From Streptosporangium subroseum (GTDB taxonomy: Bacteria; Actinomycetota; Actinomycetes; Streptosporangiales; Streptosporangiaceae): a stretch of 64,000 nucleotides of DNA. The notes below the pieces were generated by a model. It was given only the letters and a program-made list of their open reading frames with translations, ran no database searches and was not told where the DNA came from. Made by a program: the position numbers and the translations under genes. Shown piece after piece: positions 49,639-58,353 of this stretch. Positions within the stretch are counted from its first letter, which is position 1, and every line of letters begins with the position of its first letter. Location of the stretch: NCBI RefSeq assembly GCF_900188345.1, contig NZ_FZOD01000014.1:62001-126000 (forward strand), read 5' to 3'.

Positions 49639-51555
49639 TCAGCCGGGACGGTTCTCCGACACGGTGTCGCGCAGGCGGTAGAGAGCGGAGTTCACCCGTT
49701 CGAGGGCCTCCTCCTCGGGGAGTTCGGGCTTATCCGGCGTCCGTCCCGCGCGGATGTCGGCGGCGATGTCCTCCAGGGCCGCCACCACGGCGTGGACGGC
49801 CTCCTCCGAAGGCGGCGGCATGCCGTGGTCGGTGCGTGCGGCGGTGGCGGCGGACGCGTCGGTCAGCTGTTCCAGCGAGACCAGCGCGGGCAGCCAGGTG
49901 GTGATGCGCCCACTGATCGCGGGGGGCTCGGTCACCGCCCGCTGGAAGACCGTCCGCAGGTCGGCCAGGGCGTCGTAGGCCTTGCGGAGGTGCGTCGACC
50001 TCGTGCCGTCCCACGGGTCGAACGCGTGCCGGAGGTAGCCCGCGACGGCCGACAGCACCTCGGCGAACTGCGGCCCGACCGGCGCCTCCCAGCTCGCCGA
50101 CCACGGCAGGTACCCCAGCAGGAGAACGATCAGGCACCCGATCAGGGTGTCCAGCAACCGGATCTCCGCCAGCTTCGGCCCGCCGTGGGTCAGCAGGTCG
50201 ACCAGGAGCAGGACCAGCGGCGCCTGGAAGGTCGACATCAGGCCCCAGTTGCGTTGCATGCCGTACGGCAGGAGCGCCGCGAACACCGCGATCGGGATCA
50301 GGATCGCCGGGCCGTACGGCACCACGAGCAGCACCGCGGTGCCGATCAGCGCGCCCGCGAAGGTCCCGAGCGCGCGCTGCACGGCGCGGGCGAACACCGA
50401 CCCGAAGTCGGGCTTGAGCACCAGCGCGACGGTCAGCGACGTCCAGTAGGACCGCTCGAACAGGTCGAGCTCGCTGATCGCGGCGGCGGCCCCCATGCAG
50501 AGCGCGAGCCGGGCCGTGTAGACGCGGGTGAGGTGGCCGTACCACATCTTCCCCCACATCGCGCGGAGCCGGTGGGCGTGCCCGACCGGCTCGTACGGCA
50601 GCTGGTCGGACGCGACCTCGCGGCCGGACACCAGCTCGACGGCCTCCCGCACGGCCGAGCACAGGGCGCGGAGGGCGGGCGAGTCGCACTCACACGGCCG
50701 CGGCTCGGAGGGCTCACGCCCTCCGGCAATCGCCTCCGTGAGATCCTCGACGGTCTCCGCCGCCTCCCGGGGCGGCTCGCGTCCCTCGTGGTCCAGCGAG
50801 ATCAGCGCATTGCGGATCAGCGACGCCTGGTTCAGCAGGGCGACCAGGCGGCGGCGTTCGGGATCCGTCCCCGCCGCCCTGGAGCGGGCGCCGAGCACGG
50901 TCTCGTAGCCGTTCTTGAGGGTGATGTCGAACGCGACGAGCGTGTCGGGGTCGCGGCTGGAGAACAGCAGGGAGAGCGTCCGGTAGACCGCGATCACCGA
51001 GGCCTCCTCCGCCGCCCGCGGACGGGCCAGCCAGCCGGTCACCGCCAGTGCGACGGCCCACCCCGCGCCGAGCACGAACATCAGCGCGTTCTGGCCGGGT
51101 GATCCCGGCACCTCTATGCCGGCGCCGATCACGGCCATCACGAGCAGCTGGAGCCCCGCCATCGAACCCGTGGCCCCGACCGTGCTGATCAGCGCGGACA
51201 CCACCGAGACGACCACCAGGAACAGCACGGTCCACCAGCCGTGGCCGTGGACCAGTGCCCCCGCGAGATATCCCAACCCCCCGGCGAGGCCCGCCGCGCC
51301 CATCAGGATCGTCCTGGCCCGGTACGACCCGCCCCGGTCGCTCACCGAGGCGGTCATGGCGCCCATGGCCGGCAGCAGGCCCGCCACGACCTGCCCGGCG
51401 GCCACCCCCAGGATGAGGGGGGTGGTCACGGCGACGGCCGTGCGCAGCATCGGCCCCCACCGCAGCGGCGCCGGCGCCGGCCGTACGGTCTCCACGAGCC
51501 AGCCCGGAGCGGCGCCGGCCAGCTGGTCGGCGGCTCGCCGGAAGAGCCGGGGCAT
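49639..51555 (-). CDS. FUSC-family membrane protein
   Basis: 638 residues from ATG 51555. Two sets of about six helices (residues 38-180 and 345-475) separated and followed by cytosolic helical regions, as in the FUSC/aromatic-acid exporter (AaeB-like) family. The second set shows the signature SELDLFERSYWTSLTVALVL followed by KPDFGSVFARAVQRALGTFA. The family exports aromatic acids or fusaric acid-like compounds. It begins 15 bases after the aldehyde oxidase large subunit, so it is likely co-transcribed with it and may export the acid products. Confidence 0.85.
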   Translation of the reverse strand: MPRLFRRAADQLAGAAPGWLVETVRPAPAPLRWGPMLRTAVAVTTPLILGVAAGQVVAGLLPAMGAMTASVSDRGGSYRARTILMGAAGLAGGLGYLAGALVHGHGWWTVLFLVVVSVVSALISTVGATGSMAGLQLLVMAVIGAGIEVPGSPGQNALMFVLGAGWAVALAVTGWLARPRAAEEASVIAVYRTLSLLFSSRDPDTLVAFDITLKNGYETVLGARSRAAGTDPERRRLVALLNQASLIRNALISLDHEGREPPREAAETVEDLTEAIAGGREPSEPRPCECDSPALRALCSAVREAVELVSGREVASDQLPYEPVGHAHRLRAMWGKMWYGHLTRVYTARLALCMGAAAAISELDLFERSYWTSLTVALVLKPDFGSVFARAVQRALGTFAGALIGTAVLLVVPYGPAILIPIAVFAALLPYGMQRNWGLMSTFQAPLVLLLVDLLTHGGPKLAEIRLLDTLIGCLIVLLLGYLPWSASWEAPVGPQFAEVLSAVAGYLRHAFDPWDGTRSTHLRKAYDALADLRTVFQRAVTEPPAISGRITTWLPALVSLEQLTDASAATAARTDHGMPPPSEEAVHAVVAALEDIAADIRAGRTPDKPELPEEEALERVNSALYRLRDTVSENRPG

Positions 51556-51570
51556 CAACCGCGCCGGGGC

Positions 51571-53661
51571 TCAGCGCACCAGCTTGTCGAGGGTGATCGG
51601 CAGGTCGCGGATCCGGACGCCGGTGGCGTGGTAAACCGCGTTGGCCACCGCCGCGGCGGTGCCGACGATGCCGATCTCCCCTACGCCCTTGCTCCCCATC
51701 GGGTTGAGGTGCGGGTCGTCCTCCTCGATCCAGAACGCGTCGATGTCGCGGACGTCCGCGCAGGCGGCGATGTGATACTGGGCGAAGTCGTGGTTGAGGT
51801 AGTCGCCGAACTCGTCGTCCATGATGCTCTCCTCCAGGAGAGCCATCGACAGGCCCATGGTCATGCCGCCGATGAACTGCGAGCGCGCGGTCTTCGGGTT
51901 GATGATCCTGCCCGCGGCGAATCCGCCGAGCAGCCGGAGCACCCGCGTCTCCCCGCTGTCGGAGTCCACGGCGACCTCGGCGAACTGGGCGCCGAAGGCG
52001 TGCCGCGAGAACCGCTGCTGCGCGTCGATCTCCTCGGTGGTGTCGGCGCTCGTCTCCAGGCCCGCCGCGGGCACCTCGCCATACCGCCGGTCGAGCTCCT
52101 CGGCCAGCGACTGGCAGGCCCGGACCACGGCCGTGCCCCACGAGGCGGTGCCCATCGATCCGCCCGCCATTATGGCGCTGGGCATCGCGCTGTCGCCGAT
52201 CTCCACCCGGACCCGGCCCGGTGAGGTGCGCAGCGTGTCGGCCGCGATCTGGGTGAGCGCCGTCCGGGCGCCGGTGCCGATGTCGGAGGCGGCGATCCGT
52301 ACGGTGAACATGCCGTCCGGATCACACCTGGCACTCGCCTGGGAGGGACGGCGGTAGGTCGGGTAGGTGGACGACGCCACCCCGGTCCCGATCAGCCACC
52401 TGCCCCGGCGCCGGACTCCGGGAGCGGGATCACGGTCGGCCCAGCCGAACCGCCGCGCTCCCTCGCGCAGGCAGGCCACCAGATTCCGCGAGCTGAACGG
52501 CAGGCCGCTCTCCGGGTCGGCGGCCGGCTCGTTGCGGATCCGCAGCTCGACCGGGTCGATCTTGCCGGCGACGGCCAGCTCGTCCATCGCCGACTCCAGC
52601 GCGAACATGCCCGGCGCCTCGCCGGGCGCGCGCATGTAGGTCGGTGTCGGGACGTCGAGCCGGACCAGCCGGTGACTGGTGCGCCGGTTGGGCGCGGCGT
52701 ACATCACCCGGGTGGGCGTGGTGGTCTGCTCGGCGAACTCGTAGATCCTGGAGCTCTGCTCGAACGCCTCGTGCACGATCGTGGTCAGCCGCCCGTCGGC
52801 GTCCGCGCCGAGCCGTACCCGCTGGATCGTCGGGGTGCGGTAGCCGGTCACCGCGAACATCTGCTGCCGGGTCACCGAGAGCTTGACCGGGCGGCCGACC
52901 TGCTTGGCGGCGAGCGCCGCGACCACCACGGACGGCATAGGATTGATCTTGGATCCGAAGCCGCCGCCCACGTGCGGCGAGATCACCCGGAGGTTCTCGG
53001 GCGGCAGGCCGAACAGCGGCGCGAGTGTGTCGCGGATCGTCGACGCGCCCTGGGTGGAGTCGTAGAGTGTCAGCCCGTCGCCGTCCCACAGGGCGACCGT
53101 GGCGTGCGGTTCCATCGGGTTGTTGTGCTCGGCCGGAGTACTGTACGTCGCGTCCACCACGATCGGGGCGGCGGCGAACGCGGAGTCCGGGTCGCCCATC
53201 TCGGTGTCGGTCGGGTAGAACGGATTGACCTGGTCAGGCCGGTACATCCCCGGATGATCGACGCGCAGCTCGACGTCGTGCGGCTCGGCGTCGTACTCCA
53301 CCCGCAGCCGCCGGGCCGCCTCCCTGGCATCCTGGAGCGTCTCGGCCACCACGACCGCGATGTACTGGCCGCGGTAGGCCACCCGAGGGGACTGCAGCAC
53401 GGCCAGTTCGGCGTTCTCCGGCGTGGACAGCCGGGGCGCGTTGCCGTGCCAGATGGCGGCGATCACCCCGGGGAGCTGGACCACGGCGTCGATGTCGATC
53501 GAGCGGACCTCGCCGCGGGCGATGGTGGCCGGCACCGGTACGGCGTAGGCCAGGTCCTGCGGGGAGTGCTCGAAGGCGTACCGGGCCCGGCCCGTGACCT
53601 TCTCCGGGCCCTCGATCCGGTCCATCGTCGAACCGACGTACGGAATGGCCGCGGTGGTCAT
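51571..53661 (-). CDS. Molybdopterin-binding subunit of aldehyde oxidase / xanthine dehydrogenase family
   Basis: 696 residues from ATG 53661 (ACGGAGG upstream). GRARYAFEHSPQDLAYAVPV, PHVGGGFGSKI, YMRAPGEAPGMFALESAMDE and the catalytic glutamate in GSKGVGEIGIVGTAAAVANA identify the large subunit of the PaoABC-type periplasmic/cytosolic aldehyde oxidase. No Tat signal is seen on this subunit, nor on the small one, so the complex is probably cytosolic. It overlaps the FAD subunit by 4 bases. Confidence 0.92.
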   Translation of the reverse strand: MTTAAIPYVGSTMDRIEGPEKVTGRARYAFEHSPQDLAYAVPVPATIARGEVRSIDIDAVVQLPGVIAAIWHGNAPRLSTPENAELAVLQSPRVAYRGQYIAVVVAETLQDAREAARRLRVEYDAEPHDVELRVDHPGMYRPDQVNPFYPTDTEMGDPDSAFAAAPIVVDATYSTPAEHNNPMEPHATVALWDGDGLTLYDSTQGASTIRDTLAPLFGLPPENLRVISPHVGGGFGSKINPMPSVVVAALAAKQVGRPVKLSVTRQQMFAVTGYRTPTIQRVRLGADADGRLTTIVHEAFEQSSRIYEFAEQTTTPTRVMYAAPNRRTSHRLVRLDVPTPTYMRAPGEAPGMFALESAMDELAVAGKIDPVELRIRNEPAADPESGLPFSSRNLVACLREGARRFGWADRDPAPGVRRRGRWLIGTGVASSTYPTYRRPSQASARCDPDGMFTVRIAASDIGTGARTALTQIAADTLRTSPGRVRVEIGDSAMPSAIMAGGSMGTASWGTAVVRACQSLAEELDRRYGEVPAAGLETSADTTEEIDAQQRFSRHAFGAQFAEVAVDSDSGETRVLRLLGGFAAGRIINPKTARSQFIGGMTMGLSMALLEESIMDDEFGDYLNHDFAQYHIAACADVRDIDAFWIEEDDPHLNPMGSKGVGEIGIVGTAAAVANAVYHATGVRIRDLPITLDKLVR

Positions 53662-54644
53662 GATGCCTCCGTGAGATCTATGAGGGTGCGGACCAGGACG
53701 TTTCTGGCCAGCGGCACCTTGAACCCGTTGTCCCGCAGCGGTCGCGCCTGGGCCAGTTCGAGATCCGCGGCCCGCGTGAACTCCGTCGCCGTGGCCGCCG
53801 AACCGCGCAGCGCCTCCTCGGCGATCTCGGCCCGCCACGGCACGTGGGCGACGCCGCCCAGCGCGATCCGGCAGTCCCGCACCACACCGTCGGCCACGTC
53901 GAGCGCCGCCGCCACCGACACCACGGCGAACGCGAACGACGCCCGGTCCCGCACCTTGCGATAGTGCGACCGGGTCGCGAACGACAGCGCGGGCACCTCG
54001 ACCGCGGTGATCAGATCGCCTGCCTCCAGCACGGTGTCGCGGTCGGGCTCGTCACCGGGCAGCCGGTGGAGCCCGGGCATCGGCACGGTCCGGGATCCCC
54101 GCCGTCCCTCCACGTGGACGATCGCCCCGAGCGCGGCGAGCGCGACGGCCATGTCCGACGGATGGGTGGCCACGCAGTCGCTGGAATGGCCGATGATCGC
54201 CAGGTTGCGGTGGTCGCCCTCGCGGGCCGGGCAGCCCGAGCCGGGCTGCCTCTTGTTACACGGCTTGGAGATGTCCTGGAAGTAGGAACAGCGGGTGCGC
54301 TGCAGCAGGTTGCCGCCGACCGTGGCCATGTTGCGAATCTGGCCCGAGGCTCCCGCGAGCACCGACTCGGCGAGCATCGGGTGGCGCAGCCGCACGAGCG
54401 GGTCGCAGGCCAGGTCGCTGTTGCGCACGCCCGCGCCGATCAGCAGGCCGCCGTCCGCGCTCTCCTCGATGGCAGAGGAGGAGATCCTCGTGACGTCCAC
54501 CAGCATCTCGGGTGAGGCGACGCCCAGGCGCATCAGGTCGACCAGGTTCGTGCCGCCGCCGAGATACATGGCGTCGGGACGCTCGTCCAGCGCGGCCACC
54601 GCCGACCGCGCGTCTTCCGCTCTCCTGTAGTCGAAGGGTCTCAT
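53658..54644 (-). CDS. FAD-binding subunit with extra iron-sulfur site
   Basis: 328 residues from ATG 54644. FAD motif YLGGGTNLVDLMRLG and ATVGGNLLQRTRC. The cysteines in RCSYFQDISKPCNKRQPGSG followed by C match the PaoB [4Fe-4S] insertion seen in E. coli. This places the complex with PaoABC aldehyde oxidases rather than with classical xanthine dehydrogenases. It lies between the [2Fe-2S] and molybdenum subunits with 4-bp overlaps on both sides. Confidence 0.92.
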   Translation of the reverse strand: MRPFDYRRAEDARSAVAALDERPDAMYLGGGTNLVDLMRLGVASPEMLVDVTRISSSAIEESADGGLLIGAGVRNSDLACDPLVRLRHPMLAESVLAGASGQIRNMATVGGNLLQRTRCSYFQDISKPCNKRQPGSGCPAREGDHRNLAIIGHSSDCVATHPSDMAVALAALGAIVHVEGRRGSRTVPMPGLHRLPGDEPDRDTVLEAGDLITAVEVPALSFATRSHYRKVRDRASFAFAVVSVAAALDVADGVVRDCRIALGGVAHVPWRAEIAEEALRGSAATATEFTRAADLELAQARPLRDNGFKVPLARNVLVRTLIDLTEAS

Positions 54645-55195
54645 CGCGCCACCTGCCCGATGGCCGCGACGATGTTGACGTAGGCGCCGCAGCGGCACAG
54701 GTTGCCGCTCATCCGCTCGCGGATCTCCTCGTCGTCGAGCCGGGGCTCGCCGGTCACGTCCGCGGTGACGCTGCTCGGCCACCCGGCCGAGGCCTCGGCC
54801 AGCATGCCGACCGCCGAGCAGAGCTGCCCTGGCGTGCAGTACCCGCACTGGAAGGCGTCGTTTTCGATGAACGCGGCCTGCAGGGGGTGCGGTGTGTCGC
54901 CGTCGGCCAGTCCCTCGACCGTGGTGATCTCACGATCGTCGAGGGTGACCGTCAGTGCGAGGCAGGCTTTCATCCGCCGCCCGTCCACCAGCACCGTGCA
55001 GGCGCCGCACTGTCCGTGATCGCAGCCCTTTTTCGCCCCGGTCAGGTCAAGCCGCTCACGCAGCGTGTCCAGAAGGGTCTCCCGGGTGTCCACGGTGATC
55101 GGATAGCTGTCCCGGTTGACCGACAGCCGGAGATCCACCATGACCGGAGCCGAGACCGGGACTTCTTGCCCTGGGGTGTTCGGTTCGCTTTTCAC
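54641..55195 (-). CDS. [2Fe-2S] subunit of aldehyde oxidase
   Basis: 184 residues from GTG 55195 (GGAGAG seven bases upstream; a longer frame to 55252 exists). Plant-type cluster GCDHGQCGACTVLVDGRRMK-AC and the second cluster CGYCTPGQLCSAV ... GNLCRCGAY are complete. First gene of the three-subunit operon. It carries electrons from the molybdenum centre to FAD. No molybdenum-insertion chaperone (PaoD/XdhC) follows in the window. Confidence 0.93.
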   Translation of the reverse strand: MKSEPNTPGQEVPVSAPVMVDLRLSVNRDSYPITVDTRETLLDTLRERLDLTGAKKGCDHGQCGACTVLVDGRRMKACLALTVTLDDREITTVEGLADGDTPHPLQAAFIENDAFQCGYCTPGQLCSAVGMLAEASAGWPSSVTADVTGEPRLDDEEIRERMSGNLCRCGAYVNIVAAIGQVAR

Positions 55196-55389
55196 GGGCG
55201 CTCTCCTACCCACTCGTCCTTCCGGCTTATCTCCGCTTTCGCCGACGAGCACTTGACCATTCCATGGTCCGTTGTGGGTCTGAGATGCCGAAATATCGTG
55301 AGATCAGGGTGCCTGGATCGGGCCGGGAGCAGGGTCGGGACGTTGACTTTCGCCCTGGTCCTGACCTGGGCCACCCGTCCTGGCCAGGA

Positions 55390-55442
55390 CGTGAGGAAGG
55401 CCTTTCCCGACCATGGCGTGGTCGGGAAAGGCCTTCCTCACG
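55390..55442. terminator. First of three hairpins between lectin and oxidase genes
   Basis: Perfect 24-bp inverted repeat, arms 55390-55413 and 55419-55442, five-base loop. It lies downstream of the leftward lectin/beta-helix gene and upstream of the oxidase promoter, and insulates the two. Confidence 0.85.
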
Positions 55443-55468
55443 CTCGGTCCCCGTTTCGCCGGACGAGT

Positions 55469-55500
55469 TCCGGAGCCCCGGAGTGAGACGGGGCTCCGGA
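55469..55500. terminator. Second hairpin
   Basis: 12-bp perfect stem, arms 55469-55480 and 55489-55500, 8-base loop. Confidence 0.75.
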
Positions 55501-55521
55501 CCGCGCGGGGATCGGGGGACC

Positions 55522-55549
55522 GGGAGCGGCCGCTCCGGTGGCCGCTCCC
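55522..55549. terminator. Third hairpin
   Basis: GGGAGCGGCC (55522-55531) and GGCCGCTCCC (55540-55549), 8-base loop; nearest to the lectin gene stop at 55597. Confidence 0.75.
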
Positions 55550-55596
55550 TATGACGGGGAAGGGCACAGGGCATTCGATGGAGCGGGTCCGTGGAA

Positions 55597-57855
55597 CTAG
55601 GGGTAGCTGACGAGGTTGGCGACGTTGGTGCTGGAGTTCGACGGGCCTCCCGTGTTGTTGATGACGTTCCTGATGGTTCCGACGCCGCCCAGCGACACCG
55701 TCACCATGTTGTGGAACTTCACGCCGGGGGTGTTCGGCACCTCGAAGGAGTGCGCCTCGACCACGCCCGGGTTGACGTTGAAGTAGGCGTAGCTGCCCAG
55801 ACCCCAGGCCTCATGGCTGGTGACCGAGTTGGCCACCTTGTAGGCCGCGTAGCCCTGGGTGCCGCCGTTCATCCACGCCGCCTGGTTGGGCGGATCGTAG
55901 GGCAGCTCGTTCTGGTAGAAGTAGGTCCGGCCGCCGTTGCCGTTCCAGATCACCTGATACTTCTGGTAGTGCTCGACGAACAGGCCGTACATCGTGACGT
56001 TGTTGCCGTTGACGACCAGGCCGGTGTCGGCGGGGTTGGTCGTCCAGCCGACGGTGTTGGGGTGCTGGCTGTCGGAGTGGTCGGCGCGCCACAGCCACAT
56101 GTGATCACCGATCACGTCGGAGCTGTTGACCTCGAGGCTCCTGGTGGCCTTGCCCGCGATCGGGCCGCCGATGCGGAAGTACACATCGTGCAGCGACGTC
56201 GGGTCGGCCGCGTGACTCGCGCTGGAGCCGGTCGGGCCGACCTGCATCAGCAGGGGCGAGTTGGTCGTGCCGGCCTCGATGAGGAGCCCGGCGATCTTGA
56301 CGCCGTTGACGTCGGCGACCGACATGGCCATGACGCCGTTGTCCGCCTGCAGGGTGGCGAGGCCGAGGCCGAGCACCACGGTGTCGGGACGGGTGACCCT
56401 GATCGTGTCGGTGAGGTGGTAGACGCCCGGGGTGAACAGCAGGTTCTTGCCCTGGGTGAGTGCCGCGTTGAGGTCGGCCGCCGTGTTGTTCGGCTTGGCG
56501 ACGAAGAACTGGTCGATCGGGATCGACGACCCGGCGGGGGCGCCGTTCGCCCAGGTCGTGCCCTGGCTGTTCGTCCGCAGCGCCGGGACGAACACCTGGT
56601 AGGCGCCGGCCTGGTTGATGTAGAGGAACGGCTTCTCACGGACCACCGGCACCGTGCCGACCGTGGTGAACGGCGGGTTGGGGAAGCTGTTCGACGGCGC
56701 GCCCACGACGCCCGCGAAGACCATGTTCCAGTTGGAGCCGCTCCAGCTGCCGAACTGGGAGCTTCGCGACAGCCATTGCTGCTGCGAGCCCGACCGCACC
56801 TGGCCGTCGATCTTGGAGTCGGAGATGAAGCCGCCGCTCGACCAGCCGCCGTCGTCCAGTTGGAGGTTGCCGCGGACGTGCATGCGGCGGTACTGCGCCG
56901 CCTGCGAGACCGCCCACCGGTCGGTGCCCGAGGAGGGATTCACCGAGAGGTTCTCGGCGCCGCGCCAGAAGTTCTGGGTCGCGTTGCCCTGGAACCAGTC
57001 GGCCTCGGCGTGCACGCCGCCGTTGATGGTGACGTTGTCGGGCGACAGGCCCAGACCCAGCACCTGCGTGTAGAAGCCGACGTTCACGTCGACGTTGTAG
57101 GAACCGGGCTTGAACAGCAGCGCGAAGCGGTTGCCGCCGAACTGGTTGGTCTGCTGCTGGCTGAACACCGAGTTCAGCCTGCTCTGGATCGTCGACGCCG
57201 GCGTCGAGGGGTCGAAGACGCTGACGTTGGGGCCGAGGTCGGGGGTACCGGCCGGCGGCGGGTCGGTCGGCGGGGTGGTGCCGCCCGACCCCAGGGTGAA
57301 CGACTGGGCCGCGGTCCCGTTGCAGGCGTACTGCTGGACCCGCGCGCCGTCAGCCGTCGACGCTGCGGCCACGTCCAAGCACTTGCCGCTGTTGCGGTTG
57401 ACGAAGTGGTAGGAGCCATTGGCCTCCTCCACCGGCTGCCACTGCTGGTTGTTGCCGCTGGAGTAGGTCCACAGCTGGACGGGGGCGCTGTCGGCGGTCG
57501 AGACGTCGGTGACGTCCCAGACCTGCGCGGCGTTGTTGTTGTTATTGACGCGGTAGTAGCCGCCGCTGGTCGCCTGGAGTTGCCAGAGCTGGGCCGTCGT
57601 GCCGTTGCACGCGTACTGCTGTACGGCGGTGCCGTTCGCGGAGGCCGCGGCCGCCGCGTCCACGCACTTGCCGCTGTTGTTGCTCACCACGGTGGTCCAG
57701 CCGGTGGGCAGGGCGGCCGCCTTCGCGCTCGCCATCGGCATTGAGGTCAGGCCCGCCGCGGCCAGCGCCGCCGAGACCAACGTGAGCGTGATGAGCCGCC
57801 GGTTGCGGCGTGGTGTGCGGTGGACCACGCCTGTCTCGTTGTGTCCCAGAGTCAC
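55597..57855 (-). CDS. Secreted ricin-lectin plus beta-helix protein (adenylyl-cyclase-mislabelled family)
   Basis: 752 residues from GTG 57855 (GAGGAGGG upstream). Long signal peptide (RRNRRLITLTLVSAALAAAG). A ricin-type trefoil (about 50-180) with AQLWQL, QQWQP and AQSFTL repeats; the third QxW is degenerate. A TPPTDPPPAGTP linker, then a right-handed beta-helix (FALLFKPGSYNVDVNVGFY, GGVHAEADWFQGNATQNFWR, LFTPGVYHLTDTIRVTRPDT, YQVIWNGNGGRTYFYQNELP). This resembles GH55/pectate-lyase-like polysaccharide enzymes; databases often label it adenylyl cyclase without basis. Substrate unknown, presumably a polysaccharide. Confidence 0.88.
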   Translation of the reverse strand: MTLGHNETGVVHRTPRRNRRLITLTLVSAALAAAGLTSMPMASAKAAALPTGWTTVVSNNSGKCVDAAAAASANGTAVQQYACNGTTAQLWQLQATSGGYYRVNNNNNAAQVWDVTDVSTADSAPVQLWTYSSGNNQQWQPVEEANGSYHFVNRNSGKCLDVAAASTADGARVQQYACNGTAAQSFTLGSGGTTPPTDPPPAGTPDLGPNVSVFDPSTPASTIQSRLNSVFSQQQTNQFGGNRFALLFKPGSYNVDVNVGFYTQVLGLGLSPDNVTINGGVHAEADWFQGNATQNFWRGAENLSVNPSSGTDRWAVSQAAQYRRMHVRGNLQLDDGGWSSGGFISDSKIDGQVRSGSQQQWLSRSSQFGSWSGSNWNMVFAGVVGAPSNSFPNPPFTTVGTVPVVREKPFLYINQAGAYQVFVPALRTNSQGTTWANGAPAGSSIPIDQFFVAKPNNTAADLNAALTQGKNLLFTPGVYHLTDTIRVTRPDTVVLGLGLATLQADNGVMAMSVADVNGVKIAGLLIEAGTTNSPLLMQVGPTGSSASHAADPTSLHDVYFRIGGPIAGKATRSLEVNSSDVIGDHMWLWRADHSDSQHPNTVGWTTNPADTGLVVNGNNVTMYGLFVEHYQKYQVIWNGNGGRTYFYQNELPYDPPNQAAWMNGGTQGYAAYKVANSVTSHEAWGLGSYAYFNVNPGVVEAHSFEVPNTPGVKFHNMVTVSLGGVGTIRNVINNTGGPSNSSTNVANLVSYP

Positions 57856-58139
57856 GAAACCCTCCTCTGCCGCGGTGCGGCATCGCTGTCCAGTGGTGTA
57901 GCCGGTGCGTAGGTGGTGGACTCGTCCCGTCTTCCCGCGCGCGAACGGCACGGGCCGGCCAGGGCGGGCAGGCACGTCGAAGGTCCATCGGCGAGCGGAG
58001 CGTCCGTCTCCGGACGGAGACGCCGGTGCGGCCTCTGATGGAAAGGCGCGCCGGTGGACCCGGCTCCGCTTATGCCGGGATGTTCCGGCCCGTGATCGGT
58101 GTGCCGGCGACCGGGGATCTCGGTACGTCCACCGAGAGG
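57856..58139. other. Long 5' leader of the lectin gene, no other gene seen
   Basis: About 280 bases between the likely promoter and the GTG start. Frames extending the protein upstream are Arg/Pro-rich without export features and were not accepted. Confidence 0.45.
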
Positions 58140-58168
58140 AAGCTATGACTGTCAAGTTTAGGTGTCAA
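58140..58168 (-). promoter_or_regulatory. Sigma-70-like promoter of the lectin gene
   Basis: On the minus strand TTGACA (58168-58163), 17 bases, TAGCTT (58145-58140). The region just upstream is strikingly AT-rich (58165-58205) with a CTTAA...TTAAG dyad, unusual for this DNA. Confidence 0.5.
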
Positions 58169-58306
58169 TACTAGGATAAATATAAGACTTAAATTATTCT
58201 TAAGGACCGTTCCATAAGCTCATTCGGCCGTCAGAGCAGGGCATTTCCGCGCATGAGGGCGGCGATCGCCGATGCCGGAACCGAATCACAGGGGCTGACT
58301 CAAAGG

Positions 58307-58339
58307 GAAGGCCCCGCGGATTCCTTCCGCGGGGCCTTC
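58307..58339 (-). terminator. Terminator of the YcnI gene
   Basis: 14-bp perfect stem (58307-58320 with 58326-58339) and 5-base loop, 15 bases past the YcnI stop. Confidence 0.85.
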
Positions 58340-58353
58340 GCCGATCGGATCGA

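Noticed and set aside
55591..57744. 717-codon rightward frame opposite the lectin/beta-helix gene
   Set aside because: Mirror frame; the leftward protein has signal peptide and QxW repeats.
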